From: Myxococcales bacterium
GTDB taxonomy: Bacteria > Myxococcota > Polyangia > Fen-1088
Reading direction: 5' to 3'
NCBI GenBank assembly: GCA_003159055.1
Contig: PMLH01000230.1
Coordinates: 1,420 to 9,876, forward strand
Length of the DNA stretch: 8,457 bases
Position numbers and translations under genes: made by a program. The notes below the pieces were generated by a model. It was not told the DNA's origin and made no database searches. It was given only the letters and a program-made list of their open reading frames with translations. The first letter of the stretch is position 1. Each line of letters starts with the position of its first letter. This document shows positions 1-6,661 of this stretch, piece after piece.

Positions 1-41
1 ACCGAGTTCCGGCGGCGTGTCTCGGCGCCACTGGGCAGTCC

Positions 42-1814
42 ATGGATGCCAAGGAGTCGCTCCAGTCAGCCATCGATCGCTTCCATTCAATTGCGAGCGA
101 GCTTGGTCGCTTCATGGCCGATTCAGAGAAGGTCTTCCTATCAACCGGGGCCCGCCTCCAGCACGTGGAGGACGAGGCAGACCGCGTCTTGACGGAATCG
201 TCGAACGCGACACGCATGGGCGGCAGCGACGGAGACCCAGCCGAAGCCCTGCGCAAAGGATTGGGCCAGCTCGATCAGCATTTGGAACACGGCAAGGCCG
301 ACACCGAGAAGGGACTGCGGGCCTTGTCCGGTGTTCTGGCAGGGATTGTCAAGCTGTCGTGCCTTGACGGCGATTTTCAAACCATCGTCGCGACCCTGCA
401 TGCCTTGGCTTCGACCACCCACCTGGAGAACTCCAGAAGAGACATGGGACAGGCCGGGTTTGACACCGTGGTCAGCGACCTGCGCAGTATGGCTGTGCGG
501 ATCAAACCGAAATTCGGCGAGGTCCTGTCGCAGGGTCGCGACGTGCGCGCGACCGCGGAATCGGCATTGACGCAAGCGCGTAGTTTTCTCGATCGGCATC
601 GCCGCGACGTCGAAGGATTTCGCCGAGAGACCCGGAAGCAGCTCGCTGCCATGTCCGGCGCTTGCCAGATCTCGTACGCCTTGGCGAGCAGGTCGGCGGA
701 AAGCATGACCGACGTGCGGTCGAGCAGTGGAAAGGTCCTCCAGTCGCTGCAGGTGCAAGATATCGCTCGCCAGATGCTCGAGCACGTGGTCGAGGATCTG
801 GAAGAATTCGCGAACAGCGCGCAAGCGGTCGTGAATGCCGCCGAGTCGACTGAGGTTCTGCGCTCCTGGCTGGCGGAGCTTGCGCTCCTGACGCGCGTCG
901 AAGCCGCACAACTTGCGAACGCGTGCGGTCGGCTAGTGAATGGGCTCTCGCAGATTGATGACAGTCTGCAATCCATCGTGTCGACCCTGAGCGCAACGGC
1001 CAAGGAGAGCTCGAATTTCTCGGGCAAGAGCAGTGGCACCTCGGTTTTGGCCCAACTCGAACGCGGCATTCGGACCACGACCGAAACCCTGCGCGCTCAC
1101 GACGCGCAAAAAGAAGCGATGATGAAGGCTCTCGGCAAGGTTTGCGGGACAGCCAGCGGTGTGGAGAGGCTGGTCGACGAGGTCGCGATACTCGGGGAAG
1201 ATGCAAGGTTCATCGGCCTGAATGCCATGGTGAAGGCCGTGCGGGTTGGTCAAGCCGGGGCCACCTTGACCGTCCTTGCGCGAGAAATCCAGAACGTATC
1301 GGACCAGATCCAAGCCTTCACTTCGTCGGCGGCCAGCATCATGCAGTCGGTGGGGGAAGAGGCGCGTTTGCTGGTGAGCGCACGTTCCGGCCACCAAGCC
1401 GAGGCGGCGCTCAGCGGCGAAGAGGTCGCAGCGGAATTGGAAAGACTCGTGAGCGAGCTTGGGACCTATCAGTCGTCGCTCGCCAACGCCGCGGCGCTGC
1501 TGCTTTCCGGCAGTGGCGCGCTGCGATCCGATGTGGGTGCCACCAGCCAGGCGCTGCACGAGCTGGTTGAACGAGCCAAACAACTGCGCAGGATCTCGCA
1601 TGAGTTGTCGACCTTGCACAGCGTCGCCGTGGTCGATTCACGTGGTGCCCAGCCTCCGTCGGGACGCGCGCATCTCGAAAATCGCCGTCACACCATGGAA
1701 GAGGAGCGGCAGGTTCAACGCGCGGTGCTTTCGACTGCCGCACAGAGCACCCAACAGGAAGTTGAGAGATCTGCCGATATCCCATCTCAGGAGGGCTCGA
1801 TTGAGTTCTTCTAA
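42..1814 (+). CDS. Soluble methyl-accepting chemotaxis-type signalling protein, divergent tip (start uncertain)
   Basis: A 590-residue, mostly helical protein rich in Ala, Glu, Gln and Ser. It has no hydrophobic stretch long enough for a membrane helix and no recognisable HAMP or sensor domain, so it should be cytoplasmic. Residues 387-417 align without gaps to the hairpin tip of chemoreceptors: GLNA at 392-395, then KAVR at 398-401, GQAG at 403-406 and VLAREIQ at 411-417. Residues 236-249 (LQVQDIARQMLEHV) resemble the LQ-x-QD-x-x-RQ-x-x-EHV motif of a soluble receptor-like group. The protein ends in EGSIEFF after a Gln/Glu-rich tail. It probably forms coiled-coil dimers that control CheA and are methylated by CheR, with cheA, cheR and cheB downstream. 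ATG 42 is the first in-frame start in the window, but the frame has no stop back to base 1 and no clear Shine-Dalgarno precedes it, so the protein may start earlier. Family assignment is fairly sure; the signal sensed is unknown. Confidence 0.8.
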   Translation: MDAKESLQSAIDRFHSIASELGRFMADSEKVFLSTGARLQHVEDEADRVLTESSNATRMGGSDGDPAEALRKGLGQLDQHLEHGKADTEKGLRALSGVLAGIVKLSCLDGDFQTIVATLHALASTTHLENSRRDMGQAGFDTVVSDLRSMAVRIKPKFGEVLSQGRDVRATAESALTQARSFLDRHRRDVEGFRRETRKQLAAMSGACQISYALASRSAESMTDVRSSSGKVLQSLQVQDIARQMLEHVVEDLEEFANSAQAVVNAAESTEVLRSWLAELALLTRVEAAQLANACGRLVNGLSQIDDSLQSIVSTLSATAKESSNFSGKSSGTSVLAQLERGIRTTTETLRAHDAQKEAMMKALGKVCGTASGVERLVDEVAILGEDARFIGLNAMVKAVRVGQAGATLTVLAREIQNVSDQIQAFTSSAASIMQSVGEEARLLVSARSGHQAEAALSGEEVAAELERLVSELGTYQSSLANAAALLLSGSGALRSDVGATSQALHELVERAKQLRRISHELSTLHSVAVVDSRGAQPPSGRAHLENRRHTMEEERQVQRAVLSTAAQSTQQEVERSADIPSQEGSIEFF

Positions 1815-1851
1815 TGCGACGTGGCGGTCGGCATAGGAGCGAGGCAATTCC

Positions 1852-2130
1852 ATGAAATGCACCTTGAGCGGTGAGCTCACCATTGCTGCGGCGGCCGAGG
1901 TCAAGGGCCAGCTTCTGCAGGCATTGGAGGCTCGGGGCCCACTTGAGCTCGACACCAGCTGCGTGACCGAAGTAGACGCAGCTGGGCTGCAGGTCCTCCT
2001 CGCAGCCTTGAAGAGCGCAGCGAGCGCCAAGATCCCCATCCGTTTTCCGCGGGAAGCGCGCGGACCAGCCGTCGCCACGGGCCTTGCGCTGCTCGGCTTG
2101 GCCACGCGCGACTGGACTCACCAGGATTAG
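1852..2130 (+). CDS. STAS-domain protein of a chemosensory operon
   Basis: A 92-residue protein that is essentially one STAS domain, the fold of anti-sigma factor antagonists (SpoIIAA) and MlaB. The signature is the strand LELDTSCVTEVD (31-42) followed by AAGLQVLLAAL (43-53). In SpoIIAA-type proteins the D-S-S-G loop carries the regulatory phosphoserine. Here the loop is D42-A43-A44-G45-L46, so there is nothing to phosphorylate at that place. AGGAG at 1835-1839 lies 12 bases before the ATG, and GAGG at 1841-1844 lies 7 bases before it. The gene begins 37 bases after the receptor-like gene and ends 4 bases before cheY. Small STAS proteins are known in some chemosensory clusters, where their role is poorly understood. 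I infer a docking or partner-binding role beside CheA or the receptor rather than a sigma-factor switch. Confidence 0.85.
   Translation: MKCTLSGELTIAAAAEVKGQLLQALEARGPLELDTSCVTEVDAAGLQVLLAALKSAASAKIPIRFPREARGPAVATGLALLGLATRDWTHQD
2123..2126 (+). promoter_or_regulatory. Ribosome binding site fixing the cheY start
   Basis: AGGA lies 8 bases before ATG 2135, overlapping the last codons of the STAS gene. It supports 2135 as the start. The other in-frame ATG at 2084 would add 17 residues that match no CheY and would overlap the STAS gene by 47 bases. Confidence 0.6.
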
Positions 2131-2134
2131 GGCT

Positions 2135-2500
2135 ATGGCAAAGAAGATACTCGTGGTTGACGATTCGGCGGTGATTCGCCAGGTGGAAGAGAGCGTGCTC
2201 GGAAAGGCGGGCTACGAGGTCGTGTCGGCCACCGGCGGTCGCGACGGCGTGGCCAAGATGGAGGCCGCGACGTTCAACCTGATCCTCACCGATCTCAACA
2301 TGCCCGACCTCGACGGGGTTTCTCTCATCAAGCACGCGCGGGCCAGCCTCAAGCACCGGCTTACGCCCATCGTGATGATCACCACCGAGTCCAAAGATAC
2401 GAAGAAGCAGGAAGGAAAGGCTGCGGGCGCCACCGCCTGGATGGTGAAGCCATTTACGCCCGAACAGCTGCTCTCCGTCGTGAAACGCATCATTGGATAG
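2135..2500 (+). CDS. cheY: CheY-type single-domain response regulator
   Basis: A 121-residue stand-alone receiver with no output domain. The acidic pair is D9-D10, the phospho-acceptor is D53 (in LTDLNMPDLDG), the switch residue is T83 (in MITTE) and the conserved lysine is K105 (in VKPF). Position 102, equal to Tyr106 of E. coli CheY, is Trp. CheA in the next gene is the likely phosphate donor. The product would then bind a target such as a flagellar switch, a pilus motor or another regulator, which this window does not show. The gene sits between the STAS gene (4-base gap) and cheA (21-base gap). All residues needed for phosphorylation are present, so the protein should be active. The symbol is by family; orthology to a particular numbered CheY is not claimed. 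Confidence 0.93.
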   Translation: MAKKILVVDDSAVIRQVEESVLGKAGYEVVSATGGRDGVAKMEAATFNLILTDLNMPDLDGVSLIKHARASLKHRLTPIVMITTESKDTKKQEGKAAGATAWMVKPFTPEQLLSVVKRIIG

Positions 2501-2521
2501 GACGAGGGATAGGACGGTCCG

Positions 2522-4531
2522 ATGGCAGGCAACGATCAACTGGCAGCGATGTTCCGCGAAGAAGCGGCCGAGCACCTGGCGGCGCTCGAAACCACTCTGC
2601 TCGAGCTGGAGCAGCGGCCCCAGGACCCAGAGCTGATTGCGCAGGCCTTTCGTGCACTGCACACGATCAAGGGGTCGAGCGCGATGGCCGGGTTTGAACG
2701 CATTGCCGCCATCGCCCACGAAGTCGAGGCTGTCTTCGTGCAGATCCGACAGGGCAAGCTGCAAGCCACGCCGGACGTCATCGCCTTGACCTTGGAGACC
2801 AAGGATCTCATACGCTCCATGCTCGACCCGACCACGCCGATGTCGTCGGCATCGCACGATCGGCTGCACGCTGGTTTCCAGGTCATCCTCGACCGGGTCG
2901 AAGGGAATCCGGCTCCACGGGCTGCCGTCGCGGCCAAGCCCGAACCCGAGCCCACCCGCCAACCGATGACTGAGTATCGCATCGCCTGGGCTCCACACCT
3001 GGACTTCTTCCAGAATGGCAGCAGTCCACTCGGGATTCTCGCCGAGCTGGCAGACATGGGGACGTGTCAGACGACGACCAACCTGGACGCTCTGCCGCTC
3101 TTGGAAGATCTCGATCCCGAGACTTGCCACGTGCGATTCGACGTGGTTCTGCAGACCGCCAAGAGTGAAAACGACCTTCGCGATGTCTTCATCTTTGTCG
3201 AAGATCGTTGCGACCTGAGCATATCCGCCACGGTCACCGCGCCGGCCGCGGGGGATCTGCTGCCAGCCCCCGTCACCTTGTCGAGCCTGCCTGCCGTGAC
3301 GGGTGCCGAAGCAACCTCGGCCGCGGGAACGCAGCCCGCCCCGCGCGACGCCACGGCGAGCAGCCGTGCGCCGGAAAATACCTCCAGCATCCGAGTCTCT
3401 GCACAAAAGCTCGATAGCCTGGTGGATTTGGTCGGTGAGCTGGTGATTGCGCAGGCCCGCCTGGCGGAATTGGCCTCCACGCGCGGCGACGACCAGCTTT
3501 TCTCCGTCGCGGAAGACATCGGCCGGCTTTCGGCCGAACTGCGCGACAACACGCTCGACATTCGCATGGTTCCGATCGGCACGACCTTCGCCCGCTTCAA
3601 GCGGCTGGTCCATGACCTCGCGTCCGAGCTGGGCAAGGAGATTCAGCTGGAAACCGAGGGCGCCGAAACCGAGCTGGATAAGACCATGATCGAACGCCTG
3701 TTCGATCCGCTGGTGCACGTCATCCGCAACAGCTGCGACCACGGCATCGAATCGCCCGACCGTCGTCGCGCGGCAGGCAAGAATCCCACGGGGTCCGTTC
3801 GTTTGCTTGCCTATCACTCGGGGCAGAGCGTGTTCGTCGAAGTCAAAGACGACGGCGCGGGCCTGGATCCCGCTGCAATTCGCAAGAAAGCCATTGCCTC
3901 GGGGCTTCTCGACGAAACCGCACAGGTCTCTTTGGATGAGCTCTACAAGCTGCTTTTCCTGCCGGGGTTTTCGACCGCCAAGGCCGTCACCAACGTCTCG
4001 GGCCGCGGCGTGGGCATGGATGTTGTAAAGCGATCGGTGGAAGCCCTGCGCGGGCAAATCGACATCGCGAGCGAGCTCGGCAAAGGCACCACCATGCGCC
4101 TGCAATTGCCACTGACCCTGGCCATCATCGAGGGGTTGCTGGTCGCAGTCGGAGACACGAAGTACGTGCTGCCGATGGCGCTGGTCGAGGAATGTGTCGA
4201 GCTGACGGCGCTCGACATCGAACAGTCGCATGGCAACCGCCTGACCAGCGTGCGCGGCGAGTTGGTCCCCTACATTCGCCTTCGCGATTGGTTCGGTTGC
4301 GCAGGCGCGCGCCCCGCCATTGAACAGATCGCCGTCACCACCGTGGAAGGCAAGCGCTTCGGTTTCGTCGTCGACGGCGTGGTGGGGCAGCACCAGACCG
4401 TGATCAAGTCGCTTGGACGGATGTACCAGAATGTGCGCGGACTGTCGGGTGCGACCATTTTGGGCGACGGCACCCTGGCGCTAATCGTCGACGTTCCGGC
4501 GCTGCTACGAAGCGTGCAGCAGGCGGCGTAA
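2522..4531 (+). CDS. cheA: Chemotaxis histidine kinase CheA
   Basis: 669 residues with the full CheA layout. P1 (about 1-110) is an HPt domain with phosphorylated H47 in RALHTIKGSSAM. A P2-like region lies at about 150-236. An Ala/Pro/Thr-rich linker runs to about 285. P3 dimerisation follows at about 288-350 (LDSLVDLVGELVIAQARL from 297). P4 ATPase has the N box at H399 to N403 (HVIRN), G1 at D443-G447 (DDGAG), G2 at G494-D500 (GRGVGMD) and GKGTT at 520-524. P5, CheW-like, runs from about 535 to the end. It is a cytoplasmic kinase that phosphorylates itself in trans and passes phosphate to CheY and CheB under receptor control. All catalytic motifs look intact and the length is normal. AGGA at 2511-2514 lies 7 bases before the ATG. 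The P2-like region differs from the E. coli P2 domain. It may require a CheW encoded elsewhere, since none lies in this window. Confidence 0.97.
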   Translation: MAGNDQLAAMFREEAAEHLAALETTLLELEQRPQDPELIAQAFRALHTIKGSSAMAGFERIAAIAHEVEAVFVQIRQGKLQATPDVIALTLETKDLIRSMLDPTTPMSSASHDRLHAGFQVILDRVEGNPAPRAAVAAKPEPEPTRQPMTEYRIAWAPHLDFFQNGSSPLGILAELADMGTCQTTTNLDALPLLEDLDPETCHVRFDVVLQTAKSENDLRDVFIFVEDRCDLSISATVTAPAAGDLLPAPVTLSSLPAVTGAEATSAAGTQPAPRDATASSRAPENTSSIRVSAQKLDSLVDLVGELVIAQARLAELASTRGDDQLFSVAEDIGRLSAELRDNTLDIRMVPIGTTFARFKRLVHDLASELGKEIQLETEGAETELDKTMIERLFDPLVHVIRNSCDHGIESPDRRRAAGKNPTGSVRLLAYHSGQSVFVEVKDDGAGLDPAAIRKKAIASGLLDETAQVSLDELYKLLFLPGFSTAKAVTNVSGRGVGMDVVKRSVEALRGQIDIASELGKGTTMRLQLPLTLAIIEGLLVAVGDTKYVLPMALVEECVELTALDIEQSHGNRLTSVRGELVPYIRLRDWFGCAGARPAIEQIAVTTVEGKRFGFVVDGVVGQHQTVIKSLGRMYQNVRGLSGATILGDGTLALIVDVPALLRSVQQAA

Positions 4532-4532
4532 C

Positions 4533-5414
4533 ATGGCAGGCTCGCAAGCGTCTTCCGCCTCGCTCGACATTCCCTGGAATGAGATCAAGCTGGCGACTCC
4601 CGATTTCAATCTCCTCAGCAACTTCATCGAGACTGAAGTAGGGATTCAGATTCCACCCGCCAAGCGCGTGTTGCTTGAGTCTCGCCTGCGCAAACGGCTG
4701 CGCGCGCTGGGACTCGCCAAGTTCCACGACTACACCGCGCATGTTTTCGGCCCCAACCGCGACGAGACGGAAATCGTCCATCTGATCGACGCCATCACCA
4801 CCAACAAGACCGATTTCTTCCGCGAACCGCACCACTTCACCTATCTCGCCCGCACCGCCCTTCCCAGGCTGATCGAGAATGACGGGGTCGGCTCGGCGCG
4901 TCCCCTCAGGGTGTGGAGCGCGGCCAGCTCAACCGGCGAGGAGCCGTACACCTTGGCCATGGTGCTGAGCGAATTCGCGGAAACCCGGCCGATGTGCTGG
5001 CAGCTTCTTGCCACCGATATCTCGACGGCGGTGCTCGATCGCGCAACACGGGCCATCTACAGCGAAGCCAGCGCCGCACCCATCCCGGCCGCGCTCAAAC
5101 ACAAATACCTTCTGCGCAGCCGCGATCGAGAAAAGGCCCTGGTTCGCGTCGTTCCCGGCTTGAGGCAGAAGGTCACCTTTCAGCGTCTGAACCTACTGTC
5201 CCGTCATTACGACGTACCCCGGCCCATCGACGTCATCTTCTGCCGCAACGTCTTCATCTATTTCAATCGCAAAACACAACAGGACATTCTGCTTCGCTTT
5301 GCGGATTTGTTGCAGCCTGAAGGTTTCGTGTTCCTCGGCCATTCCGAAACAATCAATGGCCTATCGGTTCCCTTGGTTCAGGTCGCGCCAACCGTCTACC
5401 AAAAAGGAAGCTAG
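4533..5414 (+). CDS. cheR: Chemoreceptor glutamate methyltransferase CheR
   Basis: 293 residues, the usual CheR length. It transfers methyl groups from S-adenosylmethionine to receptor glutamates for adaptation. The N-terminal helical domain (about 15-90) ends in TTNKTDFFRE (89-98), a CheR hallmark. The SAM-binding loop is WSAASSTGEEPYT (128-140); many CheR proteins have Cys where this one has S132, which should not stop binding. Further signatures are LATDIS and IFCRNVFIYFN (to residue 245, with C237, R238, N239), and LGHSE near the C-terminus. The start codon is one base after the cheA stop, with only a weak AGGCGG (4521-4526) inside the end of cheA, which implies translational coupling. 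An earlier start is excluded because the frame upstream lies inside cheA. The likely substrate is the receptor-like protein at 42-1814. Confidence 0.96.
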   Translation: MAGSQASSASLDIPWNEIKLATPDFNLLSNFIETEVGIQIPPAKRVLLESRLRKRLRALGLAKFHDYTAHVFGPNRDETEIVHLIDAITTNKTDFFREPHHFTYLARTALPRLIENDGVGSARPLRVWSAASSTGEEPYTLAMVLSEFAETRPMCWQLLATDISTAVLDRATRAIYSEASAAPIPAALKHKYLLRSRDREKALVRVVPGLRQKVTFQRLNLLSRHYDVPRPIDVIFCRNVFIYFNRKTQQDILLRFADLLQPEGFVFLGHSETINGLSVPLVQVAPTVYQKGS

Positions 5415-5417
5415 CCC

Positions 5418-6485
5418 ATGCCCGCGAAAATCAAGGTACTGGTGGTGGACGACTCCGCGGTGGTCAGGCAGACCCTGAGCGAGCTCCTCGCGTCCGACAA
5501 AGACATCGACGTGGTGGAAACCGCGTCTGACCCGTACGTCGCCGCCGAAAAGCTGCGTTGTTTCGTGCCCGACGTCATCACCTTGGACATCGAGATGCCG
5601 CGCATGGATGGCCTGACCTTCCTGCAGAAGTTGATGTCGCAACACCCGATCCCGGTCGTGATCTGTTCGAGCCTTGCGGAACAGGGCTGCGATACCACCT
5701 TGCGCGCGCTGGAGCTGGGCGCGGTCGACATCATCACCAAACCCAGGCTCGGCACCAAGGTGTTTCTCGAGGAGGCGCGCATACGCGTCTGCGACGCGGT
5801 CAAGGCTGCGGCGAAGGTAGAGGTGCGACGAGGATCGCCAGTCCCGGCCAAGGTTCAGCCGAAGCTCACCGCCGACGCCGTGATCGCCAAGGGATCGAGC
5901 CACGCCATGATCCAGACCACGGAACGCATCGTCGCGGTGGGCGCCTCCACCGGCGGAACGGAGGCGTTGCGCGAGTTTCTCGAAGTCCTGCCGGTGGACT
6001 GCCCCGGCATCGTGATCGTCCAGCACATGCCGGAGAAATTCACCGCCGCATTCGCCAGGCGGCTGGACTCGATTTGTCCAGTGCAGGTGAAAGAAGCCGA
6101 GGACGGCGACACCGTAATTCGCGGACGCGCCCTCATCGCGCCCGGCAACCGGCACACACTGCTCAAGCGCAGCGGCGCCAGGTACTACGTCGAGGTCAAG
6201 GACGGCCCGCTGGTCTCGCGCCATCGCCCATCGGTGGATGTGCTGTTTCGCTCGGTCGCACGCTACGCCGGCAGCAATGCCGTCGGCGTGATCATGACCG
6301 GCATGGGGGACGACGGTGCGTTGGGCATGGCCGAAATGAAAGAAGCCGGCGCCACCAATCTCGCACAGGACGAATCCACCAGTGTGGTGTTCGGCATGCC
6401 CGCGGAAGCCATCAAACATGGAGGCGTGCACAAGGTGCTGCCCCTACACAGCCTCGCCAGCGAAGTGCTACGCCTGTGCGCATGA
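5418..6485 (+). CDS. cheB: Receptor methylesterase/deamidase CheB
   Basis: 355 residues in two domains. The N-terminal receiver (about 1-125) has D11-D12, phospho-acceptor D57 in [10 protein letters not shown], and the switch and lysine region SS...TKP. After a linker (about 130-165) comes the C-terminal methylesterase. Its catalytic triad is S177 (in VGASTGG), H203 (in VQHMP) and D299 (in [11 protein letters not shown]). Phosphorylation by CheA would relieve inhibition by the receiver, so that methyl groups are removed from receptor glutamates and CheR is opposed. AAGGA at 5404-5408 precedes the ATG by 9 bases and the gap from cheR is 3 bases, so the two are coupled. No cheD is fused or adjacent. 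All key residues are present. It is the last gene of the operon as seen here. Confidence 0.97.
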   Translation: MPAKIKVLVVDDSAVVRQTLSELLASDKDIDVVETASDPYVAAEKLRCFVPDVITLDIEMPRMDGLTFLQKLMSQHPIPVVICSSLAEQGCDTTLRALELGAVDIITKPRLGTKVFLEEARIRVCDAVKAAAKVEVRRGSPVPAKVQPKLTADAVIAKGSSHAMIQTTERIVAVGASTGGTEALREFLEVLPVDCPGIVIVQHMPEKFTAAFARRLDSICPVQVKEAEDGDTVIRGRALIAPGNRHTLLKRSGARYYVEVKDGPLVSRHRPSVDVLFRSVARYAGSNAVGVIMTGMGDDGALGMAEMKEAGATNLAQDESTSVVFGMPAEAIKHGGVHKVLPLHSLASEVLRLCA

Positions 6486-6661
6486 TGCGCCAGCCGACGC
6501 AACGCTAGCTAACATCCGACCTACGGCCGCGCGATCAGCCTTGCCTTTGGGGCCCGGCTTGGGACATCGATGAATCGGGTGTATGAGGACCAAGCGGCGT
6601 GATAGCCTTCAGCGGCCGTTTGACGCGCCATCAAGTCAACCCTTAACCTCTGGACTCGCTC
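6486..6661 (+). other. Non-coding gap between cheB and vgrG
   Basis: 176 bases with no credible gene on either strand. It holds an imperfect hairpin at 6537-6559 (AGCC/GGCT arms, a two-base mismatch bulge, then GCC/GGC). This is not followed by a T-run, so it is not a convincing terminator. A weak sigma70-like promoter may lie at 6559-6587. An in-frame TAA at 6644-6646 rules out an upstream extension of vgrG beyond a few codons. The spacing contrasts with the 1-37 base gaps inside the che operon and suggests the operon ends at cheB. Confidence 0.6.
6559..6587 (+). promoter_or_regulatory. Possible weak sigma70-type promoter for vgrG
   Basis: TTGGGA (6559-6564) and TATGAG (6582-6587) are separated by 17 bases. 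Each matches 4 of 6 consensus bases. This is about what chance gives in a GC-rich gap, so it is only a candidate. Confidence 0.15.

Noticed and set aside
2084..2134. Upstream ATG at 2084 as the cheY start
   Set aside because: It would add 17 residues unlike any CheY and overlap the STAS gene. ATG 2135 has a ribosome site and begins MAKKILVVDD, as expected.
1901..4393. 830-codon open frame on the - strand, antisense to cheA, cheY and part of the STAS gene
   Set aside because: It mirrors the codon bias of the GC-rich + strand genes. Its translation is rich in His, Gln, Gly and Arg with no recognisable domain, and it spans several genes with clear catalytic motifs on the other strand.
5361..6508. 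Long frames overlapping cheB on both strands (- 5361-6431 and + 5558-6508)
   Set aside because: Low-complexity Arg/Gly/His-rich translations in alternate frames of cheB, with no start site or domain support.
6537..6559. Imperfect hairpin after cheB as the operon terminator
   Set aside because: The stem is interrupted by two mismatches and no T-run follows, so it is not supported as an intrinsic terminator.
6620..6648. TTGACG with a downstream TTAACC as a vgrG promoter
   Set aside because: The -35 is good, but the -10 place matches only two or three consensus bases at any acceptable spacing.
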